From: an uncultured Bacteroides sp.
GTDB taxonomy: Bacteria; Bacteroidota; Bacteroidia; Bacteroidales; Bacteroidaceae
DNA: 64,000 nucleotides
Assembly: GCA_949296575.1 (NCBI GenBank)
Contig: CASFPE010000018.1
Span: forward strand, 83,196-147,195
Reading direction: 5' to 3'
Part shown: piece by piece, positions 45,518-55,475 of the stretch
How positions within the stretch are numbered: position 1 is the stretch's first letter
Layout: each line of letters opens with the position of its first letter
Made by a program: the position numbers and the translations under genes
Notes under the pieces: model-generated
Database searches by the model: none
Seen by the model: only the letters and a program-made list of their open reading frames with translations
Told to the model about the DNA's origin: nothing

Positions 45518-47146
45518 ATGGATTTAAAAGCGAAAATATTATCTTTAGTGCCGGAAGCCGTTTACAACGACCGTGGCGACGGGATGTGGACCATCCCCGC
45601 CGGGAAGTTCCACGACTTTGCTGTGGCCATTCGGAATGAAAAGGAACTGAAGTTCGACTTCCTGCGCAGCCTCACCGGGATGGACTGGGGAGAAGAAGGC
45701 TTGGGCGTGGTTTACCATCTGGAATCCACGGAATACGGTCATCAGCTGGTCGTGAGGACATTGACAGCAGACAGGGTGAACAGCAGCCTGCCTTCTGTAT
45801 GCGACGTGTGGAAAGCCGCCGAGTTCAACGAACGTGAAGTGTTCGACTATTTCGGCATCTGTTTCGTCAATCATCCCGACATGCGCCGCCTCTATTTGCG
45901 CGATGACTGGGTGGGGCATCCCTTGCGCAAGGATTACGATGACAGTGAGGACATCAACCCCCTGCGGATGAGCAACGAGGTGGCCAAGGATGACGTGGAG
46001 AGCTTCGACCTCCAGCCGGACGGCAGCATCATCGAACATCGCAAAGTGTTGTTCGACAATGATGAATATGTCATCAACATCGGTCCCCAACATCCGGCCA
46101 CGCACGGCGTGTTGCGCTTCAGGGTGTCGATTGAAGGAGAATTCATCAAAAAGTTGGATGTGCATTGCGGGTACATCCACCGGGGCATAGAGAAAATGTG
46201 CGAAAGCCTTACTTACCCGCAGACGTTGGCTTTGACCGACCGTTTGGACTATTTGTCGGCCATGCAGAGTCGCCATGCTTTGTGCATGTGCATCGAGAAG
46301 GGGCTGGGCGTGGAGGTTAGCGACCGTGTGAAGTACATCCGCACCATCATGGACGAGTTGCAACGCATCGATTCGCACATCCTGTTTTTCTCCTGCCTTT
46401 GCCAGGACTTGGGTGCTACTTCGGCGTTCCTCTACGGTTTCCGTGACCGCGAGAAGATACTCGACATTTTCGAGGAAACTTGCGGTGGCCGCCTGATATT
46501 GAATTATAACACCATAGGTGGCGTGCAGGCCGACATCCATCCCAATTTCGTGCATCGGGTGAAAGAGTTCATTCCTTACATGCGCCGCAATATCCAGGAA
46601 TACCATGACGTGTTCACGGGCAATGTGATAGCCCAGCATCGGTTGAAAGGCGTAGGCGTGCTGAGCCGTGAGGATGCCATCTCATTCGGGGCTACCGGCG
46701 GCACGGGACGTGCTTCTGGATGGGCTTGTGATGTGAGGAAACGCATCCCTTACGGAGTGTATGACAAGGTGGACTTCAAGGAAATTCTTTACACCGATGG
46801 CGACAGCTTTGCCCGATATATGGTGCGCATGGATGAAATCATGGAGAGCCTGAACATCGTGGAACAACTGATTGACAACATCCCGGCAGGCGATTTCCAG
46901 TTGAAGATGAAGCCTGTTATTCGTATTCCTGAGGGGAGCTATTACGCAGCGGTGGAAGCCAGCCGTGGCGAGTTCGGCGTGTTTATCGAAAGTCATGGCG
47001 ACAAGAACCCTTATCGCTTGAAGTTCCGCTCCACAGGGCTTCCCCTCGTTTCATGCATGGACACGATTTGCCGGGGAGGAAAAATCGCTGACTTGATTGC
47101 GATAGGCGGGACGTTGGATTATATTATACCGGATATTGACCGTTGA
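45518..47146 (+). CDS. nuoCD: Fused complex I subunits NuoC-NuoD
   Basis: The 542-residue protein joins the 30-kDa NuoC-like domain (about residues 1-165, with EREVFDYFGI and HPDMRRLYL) to the 49-kDa NuoD-like domain (about 180-542). The latter has NIGPQHPATHGVLRF, HCGYIHRGIEKMCE and GATGGTGRASGW. NuoD forms the quinone chamber with NuoB. The same fusion occurs in E. coli and in Bacteroidales. ATG 45518 (MDLKAKILSL) gives the normal N-terminus rather than 45485. Confidence 0.95.
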   Translation: MDLKAKILSLVPEAVYNDRGDGMWTIPAGKFHDFAVAIRNEKELKFDFLRSLTGMDWGEEGLGVVYHLESTEYGHQLVVRTLTADRVNSSLPSVCDVWKAAEFNEREVFDYFGICFVNHPDMRRLYLRDDWVGHPLRKDYDDSEDINPLRMSNEVAKDDVESFDLQPDGSIIEHRKVLFDNDEYVINIGPQHPATHGVLRFRVSIEGEFIKKLDVHCGYIHRGIEKMCESLTYPQTLALTDRLDYLSAMQSRHALCMCIEKGLGVEVSDRVKYIRTIMDELQRIDSHILFFSCLCQDLGATSAFLYGFRDREKILDIFEETCGGRLILNYNTIGGVQADIHPNFVHRVKEFIPYMRRNIQEYHDVFTGNVIAQHRLKGVGVLSREDAISFGATGGTGRASGWACDVRKRIPYGVYDKVDFKEILYTDGDSFARYMVRMDEIMESLNIVEQLIDNIPAGDFQLKMKPVIRIPEGSYYAAVEASRGEFGVFIESHGDKNPYRLKFRSTGLPLVSCMDTICRGGKIADLIAIGGTLDYIIPDIDR

Positions 47147-47163
47147 CACTAAAAAGATAGAAT

Positions 47164-48240
47164 ATGTTTGATTTCAGTATAGTGACAAGTTGGATACACG
47201 GGTTCTTAACTTCCGTCATGCCGGTGGAGTTGGCCGTGTTCATAGAATGTGTGGCAATCGGCGTTTGTTTGTTGTTGGCTTATGCAGTCATTGCCATTAT
47301 CATGATTTTCATGGAGAGAAAAGTCTGCGCGGCATTCCAGTGCCGCCTTGGTCCGGTTCGTGTCGGCCCGTGGGGGACGTTGCAGCTTTTTGCCGATGTG
47401 TTTAAGATGCTGATAAAGGAAATTGTCACGATTCGCCATGCCGACAAATTCCTTTATAACTTGGCTCCTTATATCGTGATTCTGTCATCGATATTGGCTT
47501 TTGCCTGCATCCCGGTCAACAAAGGGATGGAGATATTGGACTTTAATGTCGGAGTGTTCTTCCTGATGGCGGCTTCTTCCATTGGCATCGTCGGGGTGTT
47601 GTTGGCCGGCTGGAGTTCCAACAACAAGTATTCGTTGATTGGCGCGATGCGGAGCGGCGCCCAGATGATTAGTTACGAATTGTCAGTGGGATTGTCTATC
47701 CTTACCATTGTAGTTTTGACGGACACGATGCAGTTCAGTGAGATTGTGGAGCGTCAGGCTGATGGGTGGTTTATTTTCAAAGGGCATTTTCCGGCGGTGA
47801 TTGCTTTCATTATATATCTGATAGCAGGCAATGCGGAAGTGAACCGTGGCCCGTTTGATTTGCCGGAAGCAGAATCCGAATTGACCGCCGGATACCATAC
47901 CGAATATTCAGGCATGCACTTCGGCTTGTTTTATGTAGCCGAGTTTGTGAACCTGTTTATCGTGTCGGCCATTGCAGCCACGATATTCTTGGGAGGCTGG
48001 ATGCCGCTCCATATTCCCGGTTTGGACGGGTTCAACCAAGTGATGGATTATATTCCGGGGTTTGTGTGGTTCTTTGCGAAAGCCCTGTTTGTGGTATGGC
48101 TGCTGATGTGGATTAAGTGGACTTTCCCCCGTTTGCGCATCGACCAGATATTGACTTTGGAATGGAAATATTTGATACCCATAGGGCTTTTCAATTTGTT
48201 GCTGATGGTGGTATGCGTTGTATTTGGATGGCATTTTTAA
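47164..48240 (+). CDS. nuoH: Complex I subunit NuoH
   Basis: The 358-residue membrane subunit has about eight helices and links the arm to the proton-pumping module at the quinone entry. Motifs seen are MERKVCAAFQCRLGPVRVGPWGTLQ, split across the first matrix loop, and FDLPEAESELTAGYHTEYSG with its conserved acidic residues. Spacing of 17 bp from nuoCD. Confidence 0.96.
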   Translation: MFDFSIVTSWIHGFLTSVMPVELAVFIECVAIGVCLLLAYAVIAIIMIFMERKVCAAFQCRLGPVRVGPWGTLQLFADVFKMLIKEIVTIRHADKFLYNLAPYIVILSSILAFACIPVNKGMEILDFNVGVFFLMAASSIGIVGVLLAGWSSNNKYSLIGAMRSGAQMISYELSVGLSILTIVVLTDTMQFSEIVERQADGWFIFKGHFPAVIAFIIYLIAGNAEVNRGPFDLPEAESELTAGYHTEYSGMHFGLFYVAEFVNLFIVSAIAATIFLGGWMPLHIPGLDGFNQVMDYIPGFVWFFAKALFVVWLLMWIKWTFPRLRIDQILTLEWKYLIPIGLFNLLLMVVCVVFGWHF

Positions 48241-48260
48241 GGTAAAGGAGATTTGGAAAT

Positions 48261-48722
48261 ATGAGTGAGACAAAAGAATATGGCTATTTTGCCGGCCTGT
48301 TTCATGGCATAAAGACTTTGTTGACCGGAATGCGGGTGACGTTCAAGGAGTTTTTCACGAAGAAAGTCACAGAACAATATCCTGAAAACAGGGCCACGTT
48401 GGAGATGTTCGACCGTTTTCGTGGCACGTTGGTCATGCCGCACGATGAACAAGGGAATAATAAATGCATTGCATGCGGTTTGTGCCAGATGGCATGCCCC
48501 AATGATACGATACGCATCGATTCGGAAATGGTGGAAGATCCTGAAACAGGAAAGAAGAAACGCCGTTTGGTGCGTTACCATTATGATTTGGGGTCGTGCA
48601 TGTTCTGTCAGTTGTGTGTCAATGCTTGCCCGCATGATGCTATCCGTTTTTCCACGGAATTTGAGCATGCAGTGTTTGAACGAGGGAAGTTGCAGAAAAT
48701 ACTTAATATAACGAAAGAGTAG
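48261..48722 (+). CDS. nuoI: Complex I subunit NuoI (two 4Fe-4S clusters)
   Basis: The 153-residue ferredoxin-like subunit carries clusters N6a and N6b. Cysteines 69, 72, 75 and 79 (CIACGLCQMAC) and 113, 116, 119 and 123 (CMFCQLCVNAC) are the two ligand sets. With NuoE, F and G absent from this operon, NuoI would be the outermost cluster protein, where an electron donor such as ferredoxin could dock; this docking is inferred. Confidence 0.96.
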   Translation: MSETKEYGYFAGLFHGIKTLLTGMRVTFKEFFTKKVTEQYPENRATLEMFDRFRGTLVMPHDEQGNNKCIACGLCQMACPNDTIRIDSEMVEDPETGKKKRRLVRYHYDLGSCMFCQLCVNACPHDAIRFSTEFEHAVFERGKLQKILNITKE

Positions 48723-48725
48723 GAT

Positions 48726-49235
48726 ATGGAAATTACATTGGAATTGATTGTCTTTTTGATTCTTGCCGTGTTTATCGTGGCAAGTTCCATATTGGCTGTT
48801 ACGACGAAGAGGATTTTGCGTGCAGCGACTTATTTGCTGTTTGTCCTTTTCGGGACTGCCGGTATCTATTTTCAATTGAACTATTCGTTCTTGGGAGCTG
48901 TGCAGTTGTTGATATATGCGGGTGGCATCACGGTGCTGTATGTATTCTCCATATTGTTGACGTCAAGCCAAGGCGACCGTGCGGAGAAGCTGAAGAATTC
49001 AAAGATGTTTGCAGGATTGCTGACCTCGCTTGCCGGATTGGTGATTTGTTTGTTCTTGACTTTAAAAAACAACTTCCTGCCTTCGCATTTCGAGCATGGG
49101 GAATTGCCGGTAAGTGCTATCGGCATGTCTATGATGAGTGGTGAAAAGTATGGGTATATATTGCCTTTCGAGGTGATCAGCGTATTGTTGCTTGCCTGCA
49201 TCATCGGGGGGATATTAATTGCACGTAAAAGATAG
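48726..49235 (+). CDS. nuoJ: Complex I subunit NuoJ
   Basis: The 169-residue protein has five predicted helices. It starts MEITLELIVFLILAVFIVAS and contains the conserved AATYLLFVLFGTAGIYF and LLIYAGGITVLYVFSILL segments of the ND6/NuoJ family. It begins 3 bp after the nuoI stop. Confidence 0.93.
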   Translation: MEITLELIVFLILAVFIVASSILAVTTKRILRAATYLLFVLFGTAGIYFQLNYSFLGAVQLLIYAGGITVLYVFSILLTSSQGDRAEKLKNSKMFAGLLTSLAGLVICLFLTLKNNFLPSHFEHGELPVSAIGMSMMSGEKYGYILPFEVISVLLLACIIGGILIARKR

Positions 49236-49240
49236 CAGCT

Positions 49241-49549
49241 ATGATACACATGGAGTATTATTTGGTGGTCTCCACCGTTATGATGTTTGCGGGAATATAT
49301 GGTTTTTTTACCCGCCGCAATTTGTTGGCGATATTGATTTCCGTGGAATTGATTCTAAACTCAGTGGATATAAATTTTGCCGTGTTCAACCGTTTCTTGT
49401 TTCCTGGCCAACTTGAAGGCTTTTTCTTCGCGTTGTTTGCCATCGGGGTCAGCGCGGCTGAAACAGCAGTTGCCATTGCCATCATCATCAATATTTACCG
49501 GAACATACGCAATATTCAGGTAAAGAACATGAATGAGTTGAATGGTTGA
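49241..49549 (+). CDS. nuoK: Complex I subunit NuoK
   Basis: The 102-residue protein has three helices. The conserved glutamates of the family are visible in LISVELILNSVDINF (helix 2) and ALFAIGVSAAETAVAIAI (helix 3), which belong to the proton path. It lies 5 bp after nuoJ. Confidence 0.94.
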   Translation: MIHMEYYLVVSTVMMFAGIYGFFTRRNLLAILISVELILNSVDINFAVFNRFLFPGQLEGFFFALFAIGVSAAETAVAIAIIINIYRNIRNIQVKNMNELNG

Positions 49550-49579
49550 CATGCAAAGTAATTGTAGAATGATAAATGG

Positions 49580-51478
49580 ATGATGAATATGGAATACACA
49601 ATATTGATACTGCTTCTTCCTTTCTTGTCATTCCTTGTATTGGGATTGGCCGGGATGAAGATGTCGAACCGTTTGGCCGGGACTATCGGCACTGTGGTAT
49701 TGGGCATAGTTGCCATAGCCAGTTATTATACGGCGTTTGATTATTTTGCTGCTGGCAGAGGAGTGGATGGGGCTTTTCCCACGTTGATGCCTTACAACGA
49801 GGTGTGGCTGCCCATTTCGGAAAATCTTCATATTGATATGGGTATCCTGCTGGATCCTATTTCAGTGATGATGCTTGTGGTCATTTCAACGGTTTCGTTG
49901 ATGGTGCATATTTACTCTTTCGGCTACATGAAAGGCGAGAGGGGGTTCCAACGGTATTATGCTTTCTTGAGTCTGTTCACCATGTCTATGTTGGGCTTGG
50001 TGGTGGCCACTAACATCTTCCAGATGTATTTGTTTTGGGAGTTGGTGGGTGTCAGTTCTTATTTGCTGATAGGTTTCTATTATACGAAGAAGGAAGCCAT
50101 TGCTGCCAGCAAAAAAGCTTTTATCGTCACGCGGTTTGCAGATTTGGGCTTTTTGGTCGGCATATTGTTTTATGGTTATTATGCCGGGACTTTCACGTTC
50201 ACGCCCCAGCTGCAGATGTTGGCTTCTGCCGGTGCGATGATACCTTTGGCTCTTGGGCTGATGTTCATTGGCGGCGCAGGCAAGAGTGCGATGTTCCCGT
50301 TGCACATTTGGTTGCCCGATGCTATGGAAGGCCCCACTCCTGTCAGTGCATTGATTCATGCGGCCACGATGGTTGTTGCTGGTGTTTATTTAGTGGCGAG
50401 GATGTTCCCGTTGTTCATCGATTATGCGCCGGAAGTCCTTCATTGGGTGGCTTACGTCGGGGCGTTCACTGCTTTCTATGCTGCTTCGGTGGCATGCGTG
50501 CAGAGCGACATCAAGCGTGTTCTGGCTTTCTCCACGATTTCACAGATAGGGTTCATGATGGTTGGATTGGGCGTTTGCTATTCCGCCGACCCGCATCATG
50601 GCGGTTTGGGATACATGGCTGGAATGTTCCACTTGTTCACACATGCCATGTTCAAGGCATTGCTTTTCTTGGGGGCAGGCTGCATTATTCATGCCGTGCA
50701 TTCCAATGAGATGTCGGCGATGGGAGGTTTGCGCAAATACATGCCTGTCACTCACATTACTTTCCTGATAGCGTGCTTGGCCATATCGGGCATCCCGCCG
50801 TTCTCAGGCTTTTTCTCGAAGGATGAGATACTGACGGCTTGTTTTGAGTTCAGCCCGGTAATGGGATGGGTGATGAGTTTCATTGCAGCGATGACTGCTT
50901 TCTATATGTTCCGGCTTTATTATGGCATTTTCTGGGGACGTGAGAACAAGGAACTGCATGCGCAGCACACTCCTCATGAAGCTCCTCTTTCAATGACGAT
51001 ACCTTTGGTCTTCTTGGCTTTGGTGACCTGCGGGGCCGGTTTCATTCCTTTCGGCGAGTTCATCAGCAGCAACGGGCAGTCTTACACGATACATTTAGAC
51101 CCGAAGGTAGCCATTACCAGTGTTTGCGTTGCGGTAGTTGCCATCGCAGTTGCCACTTGGATGTATCTTCGCGAACGCCAGCCTGTGGCCGACCGATTGG
51201 CAAAAACGTTCAAGGGGTTGCATCGTGCGGCATATCATCGGTTCTACATCGATGACATTTACCAGTTTGTCACGCATAAGATTATTTTTGCCTGTGTTTC
51301 CACGCCGATTGCATGGTTCGACCGTCATGTGGTGGATCAGTTCATGAACTTCCTTGCGTGGTGCACGAATGCTTCCAGCGAGGAAATCCGTGGATGGCAG
51401 AGCGGCAATGTGCAGCAGTATACGAGGGTGTTCCTTGGCGGCGTGCTTGTGTTGGTTCTTGTTTTGTTATTGATATAA
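49580..51478 (+). CDS. nuoL: Complex I antiporter-like subunit NuoL
   Basis: The 632-residue distal proton-pumping subunit has about 16 helices and ends in the long lateral helix. Key blocks are FWELVGVSSYLLIGFYY (pump Glu), GGAGKSAMFPLHIWLPDAMEGPTPVSALIHAATMV split over two helices, and the C-terminal DDIYQFVTHK before the final helix. The start could be 49580, 49583 or 49589 (MEYTILILLL). It follows nuoK by 30 bp. Confidence 0.96.
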   Translation: MMNMEYTILILLLPFLSFLVLGLAGMKMSNRLAGTIGTVVLGIVAIASYYTAFDYFAAGRGVDGAFPTLMPYNEVWLPISENLHIDMGILLDPISVMMLVVISTVSLMVHIYSFGYMKGERGFQRYYAFLSLFTMSMLGLVVATNIFQMYLFWELVGVSSYLLIGFYYTKKEAIAASKKAFIVTRFADLGFLVGILFYGYYAGTFTFTPQLQMLASAGAMIPLALGLMFIGGAGKSAMFPLHIWLPDAMEGPTPVSALIHAATMVVAGVYLVARMFPLFIDYAPEVLHWVAYVGAFTAFYAASVACVQSDIKRVLAFSTISQIGFMMVGLGVCYSADPHHGGLGYMAGMFHLFTHAMFKALLFLGAGCIIHAVHSNEMSAMGGLRKYMPVTHITFLIACLAISGIPPFSGFFSKDEILTACFEFSPVMGWVMSFIAAMTAFYMFRLYYGIFWGRENKELHAQHTPHEAPLSMTIPLVFLALVTCGAGFIPFGEFISSNGQSYTIHLDPKVAITSVCVAVVAIAVATWMYLRERQPVADRLAKTFKGLHRAAYHRFYIDDIYQFVTHKIIFACVSTPIAWFDRHVVDQFMNFLAWCTNASSEEIRGWQSGNVQQYTRVFLGGVLVLVLVLLLI

Positions 51479-51494
51479 AGATAAGATATAGGAT

Positions 51495-52982
51495 ATGAAT
51501 ATATTGAGTTTGTTTGTATTAGTTCCTTTGTTGATGCTTTTGGGGCTTTGGCTGAGTAAGAGCATCAACCAGATACGTGGCGTGATGGTGGCCGGTTCTG
51601 CCGTCCTGTTGGGCTTGGCAGTGGCGCTTGTTTTCATGTATCTGGGTGAGCGTGCTTCCGGAAATACCGACGAGATGTTGTTCATGGCCGATTACGTGTG
51701 GTATGCCCCGTTGAACATCCATTACACGATTGGGGTGGACGGCATATCGGTGGCCATGCTGCTGCTTTCGGCCATCATTGTGTTTACCGGCACTTTCGCA
51801 TCGTGGCGTTTGCAGCCTCTGACGAAAGAATACTTCTTGTGGTTCTGCTTGTTGAGCTTGGGCGTGTTCGGTTTCTTCATCTGCATAGACCTGTTCACGA
51901 TGTTCATGTTTTATGAAGTGGCTTTGATTCCGATGTACTTGTTGATTGGTGTTTGGGGAAGCGGGCGGAAAGAGTATTCCGCCATGAAGCTGACGCTGAT
52001 GCTGATGGGCGCTTCCGCACTTTTGCTGGCAGGCATTTTGGGCATTTACTTTGGTTCGGGTGCCACGACAATGAACATTTTGGAAATTGCCGCTTTGCAC
52101 AACATCCCGTTCGAGCAACAGTGCATTTGGTTCCCGTTGACGTTTATCGGTTTTGGCGTGCTGGGCGCATTGTTCCCGTTCCATACTTGGAGTCCTGACG
52201 GCCATGCTTCGGCGCCGACGGCTGTGTCCATGCTTCATGCCGGGGTGCTGATGAAGTTGGGAGGTTACGGTTGTTTCCGTGTTGCGATGTACCTGATGCC
52301 GGAAGCAGCCCAGGAATTAAGCTGGATATTCATTATTTTGACGACTATTTCAGTGGTTTACGGTGCTTTCTCTGCTTGCGTGCAGAAAGACTTGAAATAC
52401 ATCAACGCCTATTCTTCTGTGAGCCATTGCGGCTTGGTGCTGTTTGCCATCCTGATGATGAACAGCACGGCTTCCACGGGTGCCATTCTTCAGATGCTTT
52501 CCCACGGGTTGATGACGGCTTTGTTCTTTGCCCTCATTGGCATGATTTACGGACGGACCCATACCCGCGACATCCGGGAACTGAACGGGTTGATGCGCAT
52601 CATGCCTTTCCTTGCCGTGGGTTATGTCATTGCCGGCTTGGCAAACTTGGGCTTGCCTGGTTTAAGTGGTTTCATTGCGGAGATGACCATCTTCAACGGC
52701 GCGTTCATGAACGACGACGTGTTCCACCGCACGGTGACCATCATTGCCTGCACGTCCATCGTCATCACGGCGGTCTATATCCTTCGTGTAGTGGGGAAGA
52801 TTCTGTATGGGACTTGCACGAACGAGCATCACTTGAAGCTCACCGATGCCACATGGGATGAGCGTTTGGCCGTTGTCTTCTTGATTGTGGCGGTGGCCGG
52901 ATTGGGATTGGCTCCGCTCTGGATTAGCGACATGATACATGAAAGTGTTTTGCCGATTGTTTCACATTTAGCTCTTAATTGA
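51495..52982 (+). CDS. nuoM: Complex I antiporter-like subunit NuoM
   Basis: The 495-residue protein has about 14 helices. [17 protein letters not shown] carries the pump Glu, while [31 protein letters not shown] is the conserved region around the discontinuous helix. This reads SPDGH where many homologues have LPDAH, a mild change. It sits 16 bp after nuoL. Confidence 0.96.
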   Translation: MNILSLFVLVPLLMLLGLWLSKSINQIRGVMVAGSAVLLGLAVALVFMYLGERASGNTDEMLFMADYVWYAPLNIHYTIGVDGISVAMLLLSAIIVFTGTFASWRLQPLTKEYFLWFCLLSLGVFGFFICIDLFTMFMFYEVALIPMYLLIGVWGSGRKEYSAMKLTLMLMGASALLLAGILGIYFGSGATTMNILEIAALHNIPFEQQCIWFPLTFIGFGVLGALFPFHTWSPDGHASAPTAVSMLHAGVLMKLGGYGCFRVAMYLMPEAAQELSWIFIILTTISVVYGAFSACVQKDLKYINAYSSVSHCGLVLFAILMMNSTASTGAILQMLSHGLMTALFFALIGMIYGRTHTRDIRELNGLMRIMPFLAVGYVIAGLANLGLPGLSGFIAEMTIFNGAFMNDDVFHRTVTIIACTSIVITAVYILRVVGKILYGTCTNEHHLKLTDATWDERLAVVFLIVAVAGLGLAPLWISDMIHESVLPIVSHLALN

Positions 52983-52983
52983 T

Positions 52984-54408
52984 ATGGATTATAGTCAGTT
53001 TATTTATATGCGCCCTGAATTGTCGCTGATTGCAGTGATAGTGTTGCTCTTCTTTTTCGATTTGTTTGTGAAAGGGAAGGCGCGTGGTTATTTCCAGCCG
53101 CTGGCATGCCTCTTGATGACGGTGCATGTGTTGGTGAATGTGGCGCCTTCCCGTGAAAGCTTCAGCTTGTTCGGCGGCATGTACCAATATGTCCCGATGA
53201 TGAGCATCGTGAAGACGGTTTTGGCCATCGGGGCTATGGTGGTGATGTTGCAGGCCAATAATTGGTTGTTGCGCGACGACACCCGCCATAAGCAAGGCGA
53301 GTTTTACGTGTTGCTCCTTTCCACCTTGCTGGGGATGAACTTCATGATTAGCGCAGGCAATTTCCTGATGTTCTTCATTGCATTGGAACTGGCCTCTGTG
53401 CCGATGGCCTGCTTGGTGGCATTCGACAAGTACAAGCACCATTCTGCCGAGGCGGGCGCGAAGTACATTCTTTCGGCTTTGTTCTCGTCTGGCCTGATGC
53501 TTTATGGCATATCCATGCTGTACGGGACGGTGGGGACGCTGTATTTCGACGACATGGCGGCGCGTTTGTCCGGGACTCCTTTGCAAGTGATGGCATTGGT
53601 GTTCTTCTTCTCCGGCTTGGGATTCAAAATCAGCTTGGTGCCTTTCCATTTGTGGACGGCAGATGCTTATCAAGGCGCTCCGACCACGGTGACAGGTTAT
53701 CTTTCTGTCGTGTCGAAAGGCGCGGCAGCCTTCACGCTGATGTTGATTCTGATGAAGGTTTTCGCTCCGATGGTGGCTGAGTGGCAAACGGTGCTTTTCT
53801 GGCTGATCATTGCGTCGATTACTGTGGCCAACCTGTTTGCTTTGCGCCAGCAGAACCTGAAGCGTTTCCTTGCTTTCAGCAGCATTTCGCAAGCAGGCTA
53901 TGTCATGTTGGGCGCGATTGGCGGCAATGCCATGGGCATGACCTCGTTGGTGTTCTACCTGTTGGTTTACTTGGCGGCCAACTTGGCGGCTTTCGGCATT
54001 ATCAATGCAATAGAACAGAACAGCGGGAAGGTGGACATGGACGACTACAACGGTTTGTATAAGACGAACCCGAAGCTGGCGTTCATGATGACACTGGCAT
54101 TGTTCTCTTTGGCGGGAATACCTCCTTTTGCCGGTTTCTTCTCGAAGTTCTTCATCTTCATGGCAGCGTTCGGCGAAGGCTTCCATGTGCTGGTGGTCAT
54201 TGCGTTGCTCAACACCATCATCTCCTTGTATTACTATTTGCGGGTGGTGAAGGCGATGTACATCAATTCTTCCGACGCGCCCATCGCCACGTTCCGCAGC
54301 GATGGCTACACGCGGCTGAGTTTGGCTTTGTGCATGGCGGGCGTGCTGCTGTTGGGCATTGCAAGTTCGGTCTACGACGGCATCAACCTGTTTGCTTTCG
54401 GCCTGTAA
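52984..54408 (+). CDS. nuoN: Complex I antiporter-like subunit NuoN
   Basis: The 474-residue protein has about 14 helices and is the last gene of the operon. Blocks seen are [18 protein letters not shown] with the pump Glu, [27 protein letters not shown] and [11 protein letters not shown]. It begins one base after the nuoM stop. A 115-bp dispersed repeat and then a long terminator hairpin follow. Confidence 0.96.
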   Translation: MDYSQFIYMRPELSLIAVIVLLFFFDLFVKGKARGYFQPLACLLMTVHVLVNVAPSRESFSLFGGMYQYVPMMSIVKTVLAIGAMVVMLQANNWLLRDDTRHKQGEFYVLLLSTLLGMNFMISAGNFLMFFIALELASVPMACLVAFDKYKHHSAEAGAKYILSALFSSGLMLYGISMLYGTVGTLYFDDMAARLSGTPLQVMALVFFFSGLGFKISLVPFHLWTADAYQGAPTTVTGYLSVVSKGAAAFTLMLILMKVFAPMVAEWQTVLFWLIIASITVANLFALRQQNLKRFLAFSSISQAGYVMLGAIGGNAMGMTSLVFYLLVYLAANLAAFGIINAIEQNSGKVDMDDYNGLYKTNPKLAFMMTLALFSLAGIPPFAGFFSKFFIFMAAFGEGFHVLVVIALLNTIISLYYYLRVVKAMYINSSDAPIATFRSDGYTRLSLALCMAGVLLLGIASSVYDGINLFAFGL

Positions 54409-54430
54409 GCGAGGCTGCATGAGGCATTTC

Positions 54431-54545
54431 CAAGACGGTGTGTCATAATTGCAAACTGCTGCGTTATTATCGGGATTCGGGCTAAGTCGTTTACGAAAGT
54501 AAACTCCTGTCGCCCTCACCCTCACTGCCTTGCATTTTATTAATT
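54431..54545 (-). repeat. 115-bp dispersed repeat, copy A (inverted relative to copy at 63083)
   Basis: Its reverse complement matches 63083-63197 over its full 115 bp with only a few mismatches by eye. It contains the inner hairpin GTTTAC-TTTC-GTAAAC. It is placed between the nuoN stop and the operon terminator. The gap 54409-54905 has no gene: it holds this repeat, the terminator, the third copy of the 21-bp-unit repeat and the hpt promoter. Confidence 0.9.
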
Positions 54546-54556
54546 CTAACACCCCT

Positions 54557-54604
54557 AAGGGGGCTGTGTCAAAATGATAAATTTTGGCGCAGCCCCCTTT
54601 TCGT
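54557..54604 (+). terminator. Terminator of the nuo operon
   Basis: AAGGGGGCTGTGTCAAAA (54557-54574) pairs with TTTTGGCGCAGCCCCCTT (54582-54599) over an 18-bp stem with two G-T pairs, with T residues after it. Confidence 0.85.
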
Positions 54605-54668
54605 TTTCTTGTGCCACGCGGGCGCTTTCTTTTATCCATGCAGGAAAGAAACCTGCATCATGCGGGAG

Positions 54669-54815
54669 AAAGCTTCTGCCGCCGTTGTCGTTTGTGCAAA
54701 TGGCGACGGCAATTGTGCAAATGCCGATGTCGTCCGTACAAACGCCGTCGGTGTCAGAAGAACTTATGCGGCTTCCCGGAAGTTTTCGCACGGGCAAACC
54801 GAAGGGGTCGCGCAG
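54669..54815 (+). repeat. Dispersed intergenic repeat, copy 3
   Basis: Three 21-bp units start at 54684, 54705 and 54726 (cores TTTGTGCAAA, ATTGTGCAAAT, CCGTACAAAC). A more diverged tail follows (GTCAGAAGAACTTATGCGG and CCCGGAAGTTTTCGCACGGG). It aligns with the copies at 25520 and 44142 and stands about 50 bp before the hpt promoter. Confidence 0.8.
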
Positions 54816-54867
54816 GCAGCCTGATAAAAATGCCGGGCTTTATAGTGTCCTTTTGGCCCAAATGTGC

Positions 54868-54875
54868 TAAATTTG
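54868..54875 (+). promoter_or_regulatory. -7 box for hpt-adk-obgE
   Basis: TAAATTTG, a TAnnTTTG match, with TTTTG about 12 bp upstream (54851-54855). The hpt ATG is 31 bp downstream. Confidence 0.6.
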
Positions 54876-54905
54876 CGCCAACTTTCATAAAAAACAGACC
54901 GTAGC

Positions 54906-55442
54906 ATGGAGACCATAAAGATTAAGGACAAGGAATTTGCCGTTTCCATTCCGGAACCGCTTATCCAAAAGGAAGTGGAAAGGGTGGCGGACGAAATCAA
55001 CCGGGATTTGAAAGATGCCAATCCCATCTTCCTGAGTGTGTTGAACGGTTCGTTCATGTTTGCCGCCGACTTGATGAAGCACATCCGCATCCCGAGCCAG
55101 ATTTCTTTCATCAAGCTGGCTTCCTACGAGGGAACTTCTTCCACGGGGGTCATCAAGGAGGTGATGGGATTGTCGGAAGACATCACCGGGCGCACGGTGG
55201 TCATCATCGAGGACATCGTGGACACGGGGCAGACCATGCAGCGTCTTTTGGAAACATTAGGCACGCGCCGCCCCAAGGCGATAAAGATTGCCACCCTGCT
55301 CGTGAAGCCGGACAAGCTGACGGTAGATTTGAACATCGATTATGTGGCCATGAAGATTCCCAACGACTTCATCGTGGGTTACGGCTTGGACTATGACGGC
55401 TACGGGCGCAACTACCGCGACATTTACACCGTGGTGGAATAA
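54906..55442 (+). CDS. hpt: Hypoxanthine phosphoribosyltransferase
   Basis: This salvages hypoxanthine or guanine with PRPP. The 178-residue product has the PRPP-binding motif VVIIEDIVDTGQTMQ near residues 99-113 and an N-terminal LNGSFMFAADLMKHI loop. Length is normal. It is the first gene of the hpt, adk, obgE set, an order I know from other Bacteroidales. Confidence 0.94.
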   Translation: METIKIKDKEFAVSIPEPLIQKEVERVADEINRDLKDANPIFLSVLNGSFMFAADLMKHIRIPSQISFIKLASYEGTSSTGVIKEVMGLSEDITGRTVVIIEDIVDTGQTMQRLLETLGTRRPKAIKIATLLVKPDKLTVDLNIDYVAMKIPNDFIVGYGLDYDGYGRNYRDIYTVVE

Positions 55443-55475
55443 CCTGCATTAGACATTAACAAGATAAGTAACAAG

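Noticed and set aside
52975..54639. 554-residue minus-strand open frame opposite nuoN
   Set aside because: Antisense of a transmembrane gene and of a dispersed repeat; no motif and very Arg/His/Gln-rich.
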